64,000 nucleotides of DNA from Salinisphaera sp. LB1 (GCF_003177035.1 NZ_CP029488.1:3354501-3418500), one strand, 5' to 3'. Positions 41,025 to 50,095 are shown, numbered from the stretch's first letter. Numbers and translations: made by a program. Notes: generated by a model not told the origin, from the sequence alone.

Positions 41025-42116
41025 CTAGTCGAAGTAGCTGAAGGTGTCTCCATTGCGGATGCCGCGCACGCCTTCGTACATCAGACGGATGACGTTTTCG
41101 ACATCCGATCGGTGCACCATTTCCACGGTGGTGTGCATGTAGCGCAGGGCCAGCGCGATGAGGGCCGACGGCACGCCGTGGTTGCTGTAGGCGAAGGCAT
41201 CGGTATCGGTGCCGGTCGCCGGCGCGCGCGCCTGGCGCTGGAACGGGATGCTCTCGCGCTCGGCCGTCGCGATCAGATGCTCGCGCAGCTTGTTCTGCAC
41301 GGCCGGCGCATAGGCGATCACCGGCCCGTCGCCGATCTTGAGTGAGCCGTGGGTAGTCTGCTCGATCATCGGCGTGGAGGTGTCGTGGGTCACGTCGGTG
41401 ACGATGGCCACATCCGGTTTGATGCGCTCGGCGATCATGCTCGCGCCCTTGAGGCCGACTTCTTCCTGCACCGCATTGACCACGTAGAGACCGAAGTCCA
41501 GCTTGTGCCCGGACTCGTGCAGCAGACGGGCGACCTCGGCGATCATGAAGCCGCCGATACGGTTGTCGATTGCACGGCAGACGAACTTGTCGCCGTTGAG
41601 CACGCTGAATTCGTCCGGATAGGTCAGCACACAGCCGGGGTGGACGCCCATGGCCTCGACCTCGTCCTTGGACGAGGCGCCGACGTCGACGAAGATATTG
41701 TCCTTGGTCGGCGCCTTTTCGTTGCTCGGGTTGCGGGTATGGATCGCCGGCCAGCCGAACACGCCCTCGACCGGCCCCTTGTCGGTATGGATATGCACGC
41801 GCTTGGACGTCGCGATCTGATGATCCGAGCCGCCGTTGCGCAGCACGTAGATCAACCCCTTGTCGGTGATGTGATTGACGTACCAGCCGATTTCATCGGC
41901 ATGGCCCTCGATCACGACCTTGTAATCGGCATCCGGATTGATCACGCCGACCGCAGTGCCGTATGCGTCGGTGATGAAGTCATCCACATAGGGAGCGAGA
42001 TACGCCATCCAGAGTTTCTGCCCGGCGGACTCGTAGCCCGTCGGCGATGCGTTGTTCAGATAGCGCTCGAGAAACGCCATCGAATCGGCGTTGAGAATGG
42101 ATTCGGTATCGGCCAT
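41025..42116 (-). CDS. M42-family metallo-aminopeptidase
   Basis: This 363-residue cytosolic peptidase has the two-metal ligand set of M42/M18/M20-type enzymes: VIEGHADEIGW (His, Asp), CRAIDNRIGGFM (bridging Asp), VVNAVQEEVGLKGA (catalytic Glu pair), VTDVTHD (Asp) and YMHTTVEMVH (final His). The N-terminus LERYLNNASPTGYES is typical. Such enzymes form dodecameric tetrahedral aminopeptidases that finish peptide degradation. I chose the ATG at 42116; the frame upstream lacks family resemblance. Confidence 0.9.
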   Translation of the reverse strand: MADTESILNADSMAFLERYLNNASPTGYESAGQKLWMAYLAPYVDDFITDAYGTAVGVINPDADYKVVIEGHADEIGWYVNHITDKGLIYVLRNGGSDHQIATSKRVHIHTDKGPVEGVFGWPAIHTRNPSNEKAPTKDNIFVDVGASSKDEVEAMGVHPGCVLTYPDEFSVLNGDKFVCRAIDNRIGGFMIAEVARLLHESGHKLDFGLYVVNAVQEEVGLKGASMIAERIKPDVAIVTDVTHDTSTPMIEQTTHGSLKIGDGPVIAYAPAVQNKLREHLIATAERESIPFQRQARAPATGTDTDAFAYSNHGVPSALIALALRYMHTTVEMVHRSDVENVIRLMYEGVRGIRNGDTFSYFD

Positions 42117-42211
42117 GAAATATTCCGTTCGTACGCCGTCAGGCGCCTGAATGCAGGGTCGCATTGTCCGGCCGCCCGCGCGCCGGTTCAAGCGCGCCGA
42201 GCGGGGCTGGA

Positions 42212-42655
42212 CTATTGCTGGTGGCAGACGGTGATGGCGTTTCCGGTCGACCCGTTATCGCCATGGGCAAACAATGTGGCCTTGGCACCCCGGCCGGTGC
42301 CGCGGGTCCACCACTCGTAGTGCTTGCCGACATAACGCGCACCGTCGGCGGAGATGGCGATGTGCATCGGCAGTTTATGGCCCTGGTAACGCACGACCGC
42401 GTGGTTGGTATCGGGGTAGCGCGCGCTGATGGTGCTGCCGTTGTTGCAATCGTAGTCGATCGCGCTGTTTTGCGCGGCGTGATTCGTGGTTTGCGCGTCG
42501 TGGCGCGCCGGCTTGCCGCCGACCGGGCCGCCGGTGGTTGGCGTCGCCGAGGCAGCGGAACCTTCCGGCCGCGGCAGGGTGTCGGGGGCACAGCCGGCGA
42601 GCGCGATCAGGGCGATGGCGCCGGCCAGGGCCGGCGCGAAACAACGTCGAAGCAT
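42212..42655 (-). CDS. MliC-like lysozyme-inhibitor lipoprotein
   Basis: This 147-residue lipoprotein has a lipobox LIALAGC at about residues 16-22, a Gly/Ala/Thr-rich linker, and a C-terminal MliC/PliC-like domain. The domain starts DYDCNNGSTISARYPD and continues RYVGKHYEWWTRGTG, with a final cysteine (TVCHQQ) that can form the domain's disulfide with the first. MliC proteins inhibit C-type lysozyme at the envelope. The gene is monocistronic between the M42 peptidase and flavin reductase genes. Confidence 0.82.
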   Translation of the reverse strand: MLRRCFAPALAGAIALIALAGCAPDTLPRPEGSAASATPTTGGPVGGKPARHDAQTTNHAAQNSAIDYDCNNGSTISARYPDTNHAVVRYQGHKLPMHIAISADGARYVGKHYEWWTRGTGRGAKATLFAHGDNGSTGNAITVCHQQ

Positions 42656-42750
42656 GGGTGAGCCTTCAAATCATGTGGTGTTTGCAGCTTGTCACAGTCC
42701 GATGAATCCGGGCGAGATGGGCGGCACGGCGCGCGTACCGCCCCGTGACC

Positions 42751-43365
42751 CTATCCAGGCCGCTTCATCTGGAACCGATCGTCGCTGTCGATACCGAAAT
42801 AATCCGCCGGTCCACCGGCGCGCATGATCGGGGCGGCGGCGACCGTGTCGAAAATGCCGTCAACCAGCAGTCGCTCGTCGATATGCACGCCCACGACCTC
42901 GCCGATAGTCAGCCAGTTGTTGGTTTGCCCGCCGGCCGCGGTTCGCAGGCGAACCACCTGGCTCAAGCGACATTCGAAGGCGACGCTGGCCTCGGCCACG
43001 CGCGGCGCGGCCACGACGGCGCCGGCCACGGGCGTGAGCCCGGCCAGTTCGAATTCGTCGATCTCGGCGGCGACGCTAGCCGAAGTCTGATTCATCGCGG
43101 CGGCAAGATTCCGGCTGGCCAGGTTCCAGACGAATTCGCCGGTCGCCTCGATGTTGCGCACGCTGTCCTTGTAGCCGTAGCTGGAGAAGGCGAGCATCGG
43201 CGGGTCGGCACTGATGGCGTTGAAGAAGCTGTACGGGGCGAGATTACGCTGCCCCTGGGCGTCCACGCTCGACACCCAACCGATCGGCCGCGGCGCGATG
43301 ATGGATTTGAACGGATCGTGGGGCAGACCGTGCCCCTTGGCGGGTTCGTAGAAATGAAAGGCCAT
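42751..43365 (-). CDS. Flavin reductase-like FMN-binding protein
   Basis: This 204-residue protein has the split-barrel signature of the flavin-reductase-like (DIM6/NTAB) family: KSIIAPRPIGWVSSVDAQG, NLAPYSFFNAISADPPMLAF and KDSVRNIEATGEFVWNLAS. These proteins bind FMN and often act as NAD(P)H-dependent flavin reductases. The C-terminus ends RAGGPADYFGIDS, common in the subfamily. The physiological partner is unknown. Confidence 0.87.
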   Translation of the reverse strand: MAFHFYEPAKGHGLPHDPFKSIIAPRPIGWVSSVDAQGQRNLAPYSFFNAISADPPMLAFSSYGYKDSVRNIEATGEFVWNLASRNLAAAMNQTSASVAAEIDEFELAGLTPVAGAVVAAPRVAEASVAFECRLSQVVRLRTAAGGQTNNWLTIGEVVGVHIDERLLVDGIFDTVAAAPIMRAGGPADYFGIDSDDRFQMKRPG

Positions 43366-43572
43366 GCCATGTGTCGGCTTGATTGAGGCGAACAGCCTAT
43401 AGGGCCACCGGCGACAGATCTATCAATTCGACGGGCCTGGGCGCGACCGATGCCGTGGCGCGCCCGCCATGAGTGCCTGCGGGTGGCACGGTTGCCTTGG
43501 CTACGCGCCGATGTGCGCCGAATCGGGCATCGAGCCTTACAACGGGCCCGATGCCTCGATCCGGGCGTCGAT

Positions 43573-43977
43573 TCAGTCTTGCATCGCCTTGTGGATGCGC
43601 TGCTGCAGTTTGTGGTTGTTACGCGTCGCCTGGGCGATCTTGTTGTACTGCTTCACGGACAGCCCGTCCTTCTTGATCGTCTGCACGATCTGCTTGTTCA
43701 TGTGCTGGCGATATTGCTTGGCCTGCTTTTTGTTGTCGGCGTTCTTGATCTTCTGCTGCGAGTTGCTCACCAGAGACCGCATATCGTTCTGTGCCTTGGC
43801 GAATTTCTGCACCTCGGCCTGCGAGACATGCGTGGAACCGGAATTCGATTGCGAATAGCTGGACTGCATGCCCGAGTCGCCCGACGCGTTGGTGCCCTGG
43901 GCGAATACCGGCGCCGCGGTTGCGGCCAGACCGAGCGCGATCACGGTGGCAGTCGTGGTGAACAGCGATTTGTTCAT
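43573..43977 (-). CDS. DUF4168-domain exported protein
   Basis: This 134-residue protein has a signal peptide (MNKSLFTTTATVIALGLAAT, cleavage near FAQ), a Ser/Gly-rich linker and a basic helical DUF4168 domain with VQKFAKAQNDMRSLVSNSQ and LSVKQYNKIAQATRNN. The family is periplasmic with unknown function. I chose the ATG at 43977, preceded by GGACAAGAGC. Its tail is rich in Gln and His. Confidence 0.75.
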   Translation of the reverse strand: MNKSLFTTTATVIALGLAATAAPVFAQGTNASGDSGMQSSYSQSNSGSTHVSQAEVQKFAKAQNDMRSLVSNSQQKIKNADNKKQAKQYRQHMNKQIVQTIKKDGLSVKQYNKIAQATRNNHKLQQRIHKAMQD

Positions 43978-44100
43978 TGCTCTTGTCCTTTCGGTTGCAT
44001 TGAGTGAGCGATCCCCTGAGTCGGGACCGCACGGCCACCAACGATCGACCGGCGCCTTCGGTTCCATGCTCGGGGCAATCGATCGCGCAGCCGGGGCCGG

Positions 44101-45762
44101 CTAGCGCTTGCCGGATCGCCGCCCGCTGCGCAGCGAGGCTTCGGTAAGATCGATGTCGGCCATGATGCGGCGCATGGTGACGTCATTGATCTCGCCCTCC
44201 CGGCGCAAACGATAGAGCTCCTCGCGCTCGGCGTTGAGCGCGGCCAGACGCAGCGTGCGCTCCATGCCGAAGCCGCGTCGCGCGCGTCGCTTGTCCTCGG
44301 CGTCCGAATCCGGGTCCAGCCAGGGGCGATAAGCCGCCATCACGCGCGCTGCGACTTCGGCGTACAGCGAGGCCTCGTCAGCATCCTCGGCTTGTGCCTT
44401 GTGCTCCTCGCGCATGTAGTCCAGCGCCTGGATGGCGGCCCGGGCCGACGCGGCACGCGCGTCGCGTTCCTCGGTGGCGCGTGGATCATCCGCGGGCAGT
44501 TGAATGCGCCGCAGCAACGGCGGCAGCGTCACCGTGGCAAGGGCCAGCGACAACAGAATCACCCCCGCGGCGATGAACACGAACACGCCGCGCCCGGGAA
44601 ACGGCGTGCCGTCGCTTTCAGTCAACGGCAACGACAGGACAGCGGCGAGCGTGATCGCGCCGCGCACCCCGGCCAGGGTCGTGGTGGCGATGATCCGGGT
44701 CGATACGCGGGCCACGTTCTCGCCGCGCCGGCGTGCCCGCATCACGAACAGCTTGAGCATGATCCAGACCCACAGGTAGCGCGAGACCATCAGCAGCGCG
44801 AGCAGGGCGAACGGATACGCGGCGAGATGCCACCAGTCGACGCCGATCGACGCCTTGGCCTCGCCGGCATGCGCCACGATCACCGGGATCTGCTGACCAA
44901 GCAGTACGAAGATTACGCCGTTGAACACGAACTCGAGCATCGCCCACATGCCGCGGTTCTGCATGCGCGTGGTCAACTCGCCCTTGAGGGTATCGATGCT
45001 GTTGAGCGTCATGCCGGCCGCCACCGACGACAGAATGCCGGACACGCCGAGATGCTCGCCCATGAGATAGGCGCCGAACGGCAGTAACAATAGCAGCGCA
45101 ACGTGGCTGGACGGATCGTCGCCGCGCCACTGAGTCAGAAAATGCCGGATCTGCGCGAACAGCCAGGCCAACGCCCAGCCGACCGCCAGGCCGCCGGCGG
45201 CGATGATGACAAAACTGAGCGCGGCTTTCGGCAGCGAGAACGCGCCGGTGAGGGTAGCCGCAATGCCGAAACGCAACGCCACCAGGCCGGAGGCGTCGTT
45301 CATCAATGCCTCGCCCTGCAGAATATGCAATAGCCGCGGCGGAATATGAGCGTTGCCGGTGATGGCGGATACAGCCACGGCATCGGTGGGCGAAAGCACC
45401 GCGCCCAGGGCGAACCCCGCGGCCAGCGGCACCTGCGGGATCAGCCAGTGCACGAAAAAACCGACGCAGAGCACGGTGACCATCACCAGGCCGAGCGCGA
45501 GTGCGGTGATCGGGCCCAGCAGTCGCCGGAATTCGCGGCGCGGCATGCGCCAAGCGTCGGCGAACAGCAGTGGCGGAATGAAAAGCAGGAAGAACAGTTC
45601 GGGATCAAGCCTTACGTGGAGCCCGAAATGAGGCACCGCGAGCGCGGCGCCGAGCGCGATCTGGACCAGGGGACGCGGCAACCGGAACGGCAGGAGACCG
45701 ATCAGCACGCCGGAGGTGGCGACGGTGAGCAACAGGATCAGCGTGGTGATTACGATCGTCAT
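44101..45762 (-). CDS. CPA1-family Na+/H+ antiporter (NhaP-like)
   Basis: This 553-residue membrane protein has about 12 transmembrane segments. Antiporter motifs are LFIPPLLFADAWRMPRREF, ALGAVLSPTDAVAVSAI and GEALMNDASGLVALRFGIA, where the ND pair carries cation binding. A later conserved arginine segment reads LAGVRGAITLAAVLSL. A charged cytoplasmic tail of about 120 residues follows. I chose the ATG at 45762; the residues before it are not membrane-like. It should exchange Na+ or K+ for H+, useful in saline habitats. Confidence 0.9.
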   Translation of the reverse strand: MTIVITTLILLLTVATSGVLIGLLPFRLPRPLVQIALGAALAVPHFGLHVRLDPELFFLLFIPPLLFADAWRMPRREFRRLLGPITALALGLVMVTVLCVGFFVHWLIPQVPLAAGFALGAVLSPTDAVAVSAITGNAHIPPRLLHILQGEALMNDASGLVALRFGIAATLTGAFSLPKAALSFVIIAAGGLAVGWALAWLFAQIRHFLTQWRGDDPSSHVALLLLLPFGAYLMGEHLGVSGILSSVAAGMTLNSIDTLKGELTTRMQNRGMWAMLEFVFNGVIFVLLGQQIPVIVAHAGEAKASIGVDWWHLAAYPFALLALLMVSRYLWVWIMLKLFVMRARRRGENVARVSTRIIATTTLAGVRGAITLAAVLSLPLTESDGTPFPGRGVFVFIAAGVILLSLALATVTLPPLLRRIQLPADDPRATEERDARAASARAAIQALDYMREEHKAQAEDADEASLYAEVAARVMAAYRPWLDPDSDAEDKRRARRGFGMERTLRLAALNAEREELYRLRREGEINDVTMRRIMADIDLTEASLRSGRRSGKR

Positions 45763-45886
45763 CGAAAGTCGAACAAAGCCTTGTGTCGTGGTAACCGCTC
45801 GGGCCGCGCAGCGCATGCCGAGCGCGGCTCGCAGGAGCCATCGTGGATGGCCCGGCGCGCTCGGGCATCGGGAATGTTGGTTATTC

Positions 45887-46010
45887 TAGGGCCTGTTGCC
45901 GTTTCGTACGCGTGCCGCGTTGGAGATCGCAAATCGTGTCCGGCAAGGCGCGAGTTGCCGCGCCGCGGCGTGCCACGACCCAGACTCGCAACGCCGCCGG
46001 GCGCGATGGG
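45887..46010 (+). repeat. Half copy of the 261-bp MITE-like element
   Basis: It starts with the same 21-base end TAGGGCCTGTTGCCGTTTCG(T) as the full element at 48981 and follows it through GTGCCGCGTT, GCAAAT and AGGCGCG to about 46010. After that the sequence diverges and the right-hand end is missing. The rest of the 311-bp gap (45763-46073) between the antiporter and creatininase genes holds no gene. Confidence 0.75.
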
Positions 46011-46073
46011 CGGGCTGGGCAGCACCGGCGCGCTGGCGCATCATGGCCGGGTGTGCCGCAACCGTGATCATGC

Positions 46074-46889
46074 ATGAGGCGAATCCAACCATGGTCCGAC
46101 CTGACTGGACCTGAACTGGCGACGACCGCCGCGCAGGACCCGGTGGCGCTGCTGCCGGTGGCCGCGATCGAGCAGCACGGCCCGCATCTGCCGTTGGCGA
46201 CCGACGTGACAATTGGCGAGGGGCTCGTCGATGCTGCCATTGCGCAGCTGGAATGCGATGCCGCGCCCCTCGATCTGTTGATCCTGCCCACGCTGGCCGT
46301 GGGCGCGAGCCTGGAACACACCGGCTTTGCCGGCACGCTGAGCCTGTCCGCCGAACAGGCCATCGCCCAGATCCGGGCGGTGGGCGCCAGCGTGGCGCGC
46401 GCCGGGATCCGGCGCCTGGTGTTGTTCAACAGCCACGGCGGCAACAAGGCCGTGCTCGATCTTGCGGCGCTGCAGCTGCGGGCGGATTACGGGCTGCTGG
46501 TGGTCAAGGCCAATTATTTCCGCTTCGCCCCGCCGACGGGTGCGCTGGGCGCCGAAGAGCTGGCGCACGGCCTGCACGGCGGGGCGCTGGAAACGTCGAT
46601 GATGCTGCATCTGGCGCCCGGCACGGTACGCCGCGAGGCACTGGCCGATCACCCCTCGCTCGGGGCGCAGCGCGCGCGGGCGGGTGCCACGCTCGGCCCG
46701 GAGGGCGACGCCGGTTTCGCCTGGATGGCGGAGGATCTGAATCCGGCCGGCGTCACCGGCAATGCGGCGGCGGCCGACGCCGCGACGGGGGCGCGCCTGG
46801 TGGAGGCTTTCGGCGCACGCCTGGCCGAGATCGTGGCCGAAACGGCGACCTTTGATCTCGGCGCGCTCGGCGGGCCGGCTCGGTCGTGA
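46074..46889 (+). CDS. Creatininase-family amidohydrolase
   Basis: This 271-residue protein carries the creatininase metal sites: LLPVAAIEQHGPHLPLATDV (Glu, His, Asp ligands), GFAGTLSLSAE, LVLFNSHGGNKAVLDLAA and HGGALETSMMLHLAPG with the downstream Glu. The superfamily includes creatininase, MftE and the archaeal formamide hydrolase ArfB, which acts on a GTP-derived riboflavin or deazaflavin precursor. Its position 4 bases from a convergent GTP cyclohydrolase II gene suggests an ArfB-like step on a ribosylated pyrimidine, an inference. The start codon lies just after a half MITE. Confidence 0.85.
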   Translation: MRRIQPWSDLTGPELATTAAQDPVALLPVAAIEQHGPHLPLATDVTIGEGLVDAAIAQLECDAAPLDLLILPTLAVGASLEHTGFAGTLSLSAEQAIAQIRAVGASVARAGIRRLVLFNSHGGNKAVLDLAALQLRADYGLLVVKANYFRFAPPTGALGAEELAHGLHGGALETSMMLHLAPGTVRREALADHPSLGAQRARAGATLGPEGDAGFAWMAEDLNPAGVTGNAAAADAATGARLVEAFGARLAEIVAETATFDLGALGGPARS

Positions 46890-46892
46890 TCC

Positions 46893-48071
46893 TCAGTCCT
46901 GTTCGTTGCGGTCCGGGTCCGGCGTGTCGGTGAGTACCGGTTCCTGGAGCAGGGCGTCCAGCCAGTGGCCGGCCCGCTCCGCCTTGGTGGTCAGATAGCG
47001 CTGATTCTGCCGGGTCAGCCGACCGTAGATGCCACTGCGCCCGGCGACCTCGATCGGCTCGCGATTCATCGCGTCGATCTTGGCCGGATTGTTGGTGAGC
47101 AAATCGATATGCGCGACATCGAGCTGGGCCAGTATCTCGCGGGCCACGGCATAATCGCGCTCATCCTGGTCGAAACCGAGTACGCGATCGGCGTCGACCG
47201 TGTCCAGGCCGTCGTCCTGCATCTGGTAGGCCCGCATCTTGTTGGCCAGCCCGATGCCGCGGCCCTCTTGGGCCAGGTAGAGCAATACACCGCCACCGCG
47301 CTCGTGGATGGCGGCCAGGCTGGCCTTGAGCTGAGGGCCGCAGTCGCAGCGCAGGCTGCCGAAAAGATCACCGGTGAGGCAGGCCGAGTGCAGACGGACC
47401 GGCACCGGCGCCGGCCAGCACGCGGCGTCGCCGATGATGATGGCGACGTGCTCGCGCATGCCGTCGGCTTCGCGGAAGACGATGAAGCGCGAGTTGGGCG
47501 CGGCATCCAGCGGCACATCCGCTTCGCTCACGCGGCGCAGCAGCGACGGGGCGGCCTGGCGGTGGGCGAATACATCCGCCGCGGCGACCGACAACAGATC
47601 GCCGCGATCGAGGCGACGTGCGATGCGCGGGCCCAGATGATCATCCGGCTCGATCACGACCGCCGCGGGGATCAGCAAACCGCGGCGCATCAACGCCAGG
47701 GCGGCATGGCCCGCATCGGATATGGGCAGGGCCCGGCGTGTGTCGGGCCAGCGGGCGCCCGGATCGGCCGCCCACTGGATCAGCGCGTCGCGGCTGTCCG
47801 TGGCTTGCAATGCGATCGCGGCGGGTGCGCCGGCGGGAGAGCGGCCGAGGTGGGCCAGGCGATGCTCGGTCAGCACGAGCTGGGGCGCGTCGCGCGCGCC
47901 GGCACGCATTTCGTCCAGCAGCGCCGCGCTGGTGCCTTCGATGGATGCGACCAGATAGCGGGTTTGCGGCGTATCTATGACTACCGGCAGGCCGCGCCGA
48001 AGATCGAAGATCGCACGCTCGACATGTTGCATGAAGCGTTCCTGTATCGATTCCAAGTGCTGGGCAGTCAT
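46893..48071 (-). CDS. GTP cyclohydrolase II with degenerate RibB-like N-terminal domain
   Basis: GTP cyclohydrolase II converts GTP to 2,5-diamino-6-ribosylamino-4(3H)-pyrimidinone 5'-phosphate, formate and pyrophosphate. Residues from about 190 hold the RibA domain: SACLTGDLFGSLRCDCGPQL with the three zinc cysteines (C-x10-C-x-C), LAQEGRGIGLANKMRAYQM, and LLTNNPAKIDAM. The first 190 residues align in pattern with 3,4-dihydroxybutanone-phosphate synthase (RAIFDLRRGLPVVIDTPQTR) but lack its acidic REnEGD site, so that activity is probably lost. The gene is convergent with the creatininase and divergent from the RibD-type reductase. Its setting suggests a dedicated copy, not the housekeeping riboflavin enzyme. 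Confidence 0.88.
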   Translation of the reverse strand: MTAQHLESIQERFMQHVERAIFDLRRGLPVVIDTPQTRYLVASIEGTSAALLDEMRAGARDAPQLVLTEHRLAHLGRSPAGAPAAIALQATDSRDALIQWAADPGARWPDTRRALPISDAGHAALALMRRGLLIPAAVVIEPDDHLGPRIARRLDRGDLLSVAAADVFAHRQAAPSLLRRVSEADVPLDAAPNSRFIVFREADGMREHVAIIIGDAACWPAPVPVRLHSACLTGDLFGSLRCDCGPQLKASLAAIHERGGGVLLYLAQEGRGIGLANKMRAYQMQDDGLDTVDADRVLGFDQDERDYAVAREILAQLDVAHIDLLTNNPAKIDAMNREPIEVAGRSGIYGRLTRQNQRYLTTKAERAGHWLDALLQEPVLTDTPDPDRNEQD

Positions 48072-48138
48072 GCAACCGTGGCTTGCTAACGTGAATCCGC
48101 GGACGATAGGGCCGTCCGGAATCGTTTAAAGGCTGCGT

Positions 48139-48960
48139 ATGATGCCATTTATCGACAACACTTACGCTTGGCGCGTGATTCGCGATGCGCGCCGTCGAGC
48201 GGCCGACGACATCTGGCGGGTCGACCGAGCGCTGACGATCGAGCCCGGGGGCCGGTGGGCGGCCGATGCCCCCGTCGAGGCGGAGGCGGCCTTTTTGTTC
48301 GATAGCTTGCTGCCGCTGGCGTTCTGTCGCCGCGATCATGTGGTGGCGCAGCTCGGCCAGAGCCTGGACGGGCGCATCGCCACCGCGAGCGGACATTCCC
48401 ATTACGTCACCGGAGAGCCCAGCCGTGTTCATCTGCATCGACTGCGGGCGCTGGCCGACGTCGTGATCGTCGGCGCCGGGACGGTCGACGCCGATGATCC
48501 CCAGCTCACCGTGCGCCACGTCGCCGGCGATGACCCGGTGCGCGTGGTGCTCGACCCGCGCGCCCGGGTGCCGGCCGACCGGCGCGTGTTCAGCGATGGC
48601 GGGCCGCCAACGTGGCACGTCGTCGCCCCGGGTCAGGCGGCCGCGCCCGGCGCGTTGCCGTTGCCAATGGCCGGCACCGATAGCGACGGCCTGCCGCGGG
48701 CCATTCTCGACGCTCTGGCCGAGCGCGGACTGCATCGGGTGCTGATCGAAGGCGGCGGTGTGACCATTTCGCGCTTCATCGATGCCGGCTGCGTCGACCG
48801 GCTGCATACGGTCGTGGCACCGCTTTTGATCGGCTCGGGCCGGCCGGGGCTCGCCCTGGCCGAAATCGAAACGCTGCACCAGGCCCGGCGGCCGCGATGT
48901 CGGTCGTATGCGTTGGGCGAGGATCGGCTCTACGATCTGGATTTGCGGACGTCGCGCTAA
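48139..48960 (+). CDS. RibD C-terminal-type (pyrimidine) reductase, stand-alone
   Basis: This 273-residue protein holds a RibD_C/DHFR-like reductase domain from about residue 68: AQLGQSLDGRIATASGHSHY, LADVVIVGAGTVDADDPQL, HRVLIEGGGVTISRFID and VVAPLLIGSGRPG. In riboflavin synthesis this domain uses NADPH to reduce the ribosyl group of a GTP-derived pyrimidine to ribityl. The deaminase domain normally fused at the N-terminus is absent; in its place are about 65 residues of unknown type. It is divergent from the GTP cyclohydrolase II gene, 67 bases apart, which implies a joint regulatory region. Confidence 0.87.
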   Translation: MMPFIDNTYAWRVIRDARRRAADDIWRVDRALTIEPGGRWAADAPVEAEAAFLFDSLLPLAFCRRDHVVAQLGQSLDGRIATASGHSHYVTGEPSRVHLHRLRALADVVIVGAGTVDADDPQLTVRHVAGDDPVRVVLDPRARVPADRRVFSDGGPPTWHVVAPGQAAAPGALPLPMAGTDSDGLPRAILDALAERGLHRVLIEGGGVTISRFIDAGCVDRLHTVVAPLLIGSGRPGLALAEIETLHQARRPRCRSYALGEDRLYDLDLRTSR

Positions 48961-48980
48961 GAGCCTATTGGAATAGGCTC
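48961..48980 (+). terminator. Hairpin directly after the RibD-type reductase stop
   Basis: GAGCCTATT pairs perfectly with AATAGGCTC around a GG loop, starting at the base after the TAA stop. No T-tract follows; instead the MITE end begins at the next base. It may be part of the repeat element rather than a true terminator. Confidence 0.4.
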
Positions 48981-49241
48981 TAGGGCCTGTTGCCGTTTCG
49001 TACACGTGCCGCGTTGTAGACCGCAAATCCGTCGAGACAAGGCGCGCGTCGCCGGTCGTGGCGAGCCACGATCAAGACGCGCAACGCCGTATCGGCGGAT
49101 TTGCGGCCCAACCCGAAGGGACAAGCGCTGTTTTGCGGCAATACAGCGTTGTAGCTCAACGACTACGCTACGTTCGCTACGCCTCGTCTTGCCGCAAAAC
49201 AGCGCTTGGCGCGGACGCGGACGAAACGGCAACAGGCCCTA
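48981..49241. mobile_element. 261-bp MITE-like element with perfect 21-bp terminal inverted repeats
   Basis: The ends TAGGGCCTGTTGCCGTTTCG(T) at 48981-49001 and 49221-49241 are exact reverse complements, with TA at both outer borders, consistent with TA target duplication. Inside are a 19-bp perfect inverted repeat AAGCGCTGTTTTGCGGCAA (49123-49141 with 49189-49207) and another at 49021-49031/49096-49106. There is no ORF. It separates the RibD-type reductase from the methyltransferase gene, ending 2 bases before the latter's stop codon. Confidence 0.8.
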
Positions 49242-49243
49242 AA

Positions 49244-50095
49244 TCAGCGCCGGCGCGGATTGGGCAGGCCAAGCACGTCGACATGGCCGATGCACAGTCG
49301 CGCCCGGCCGCGCTCGACGGCCTCGACCCGCCGCGCCGCCCAAGCGGCCATGCGCTCGGCCTGATCCGGCTGCTGACTGGTTGCGGCCGAGTGCCAGCCC
49401 GCGATCAGGGCGCGTGCAAGGGCGGCGTCGTCGCGGCCGAGCTGCCAGTCGCTCGGCTGCGTAGCCACGGCATAACCGCATCGCGCCAGGGCATTGATCA
49501 ACACCGCCGGGGCGGCGGCGCCGAGGGCGAGACCGAAGCCTTTGTCGCGCGCCTGATCACGGGCGAGGGCCCGGCGCACGACCGCATCGTCCACGTCGGC
49601 ATCGGAGAACTGGATCCGGCCGTCGACGCTGAGCGTGATCAGTACCGCTGCGCCGGCGTGGGCGCAGGTCTCAGCCAGCGTGTCGATCCAGCCGCGCGAG
49701 ACGAGATCGATCAGCGCGGAGGCGGTGACCAGATCGGCGTCGCGCAGCACCGGGGCCAGCGGGGCGGCCAGATCGACGATCTCGGCGGACAGCTGGCAAC
49801 TCTCTCCGGCATCCGGCGGCATGGCGCGTTCGGCTGCGGCGAGCAGCTCGGCATCCTGGTCCAGCAGGCGCCACGCGACCGGCCGGTGCAGCCGCGGGGC
49901 CAGATAGCGCAGGTTGGATCCGCGTCCGGCGCCGAGATCCACCACCCGCGCGTGGCGCCCGGCGGCCGTGCGGCGCAGATGTTCGGCGGCGAAAAACGTG
50001 AGTCCGTGGGCCCGGCTGCGATGATCGACGGCTTCGCGAAGCGTCAGCCAATCGTCGGCGAAGTGCGAGCCCGCAGCGGGCAACGCGCCGCTCAT
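49244..50095 (-). CDS. Class I SAM-dependent methyltransferase
   Basis: This 283-residue protein has the SAM-binding glycine loop ARVVDLGAGRGSNLRYLAP near residues 48-66, an acidic strand end LLDQDAELL, then ADLVTASALIDLVSRGWID as the post-II region. The substrate cannot be read from sequence. It is the last gene of a four-gene overlapping set and its ATG overlaps the glycosyltransferase stop (ATGA). A methyl transfer to the product of the adjacent GTP-derived pathway is the simplest inference. The 3' end abuts the MITE. Confidence 0.8.
   Translation of the reverse strand: MSGALPAAGSHFADDWLTLREAVDHRSRAHGLTFFAAEHLRRTAAGRHARVVDLGAGRGSNLRYLAPRLHRPVAWRLLDQDAELLAAAERAMPPDAGESCQLSAEIVDLAAPLAPVLRDADLVTASALIDLVSRGWIDTLAETCAHAGAAVLITLSVDGRIQFSDADVDDAVVRRALARDQARDKGFGLALGAAAPAVLINALARCGYAVATQPSDWQLGRDDAALARALIAGWHSAATSQQPDQAERMAAWAARRVEAVERGRARLCIGHVDVLGLPNPRRR

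Noticed and set aside
47641-49026. A 461-codon minus-strand frame across the start of the GTP cyclohydrolase gene, the RibD-type gene and the MITE end
   Set aside because: It lies antisense to the RibD-type reductase and in a wrong frame of GTP cyclohydrolase II; both of these have clear family motifs.
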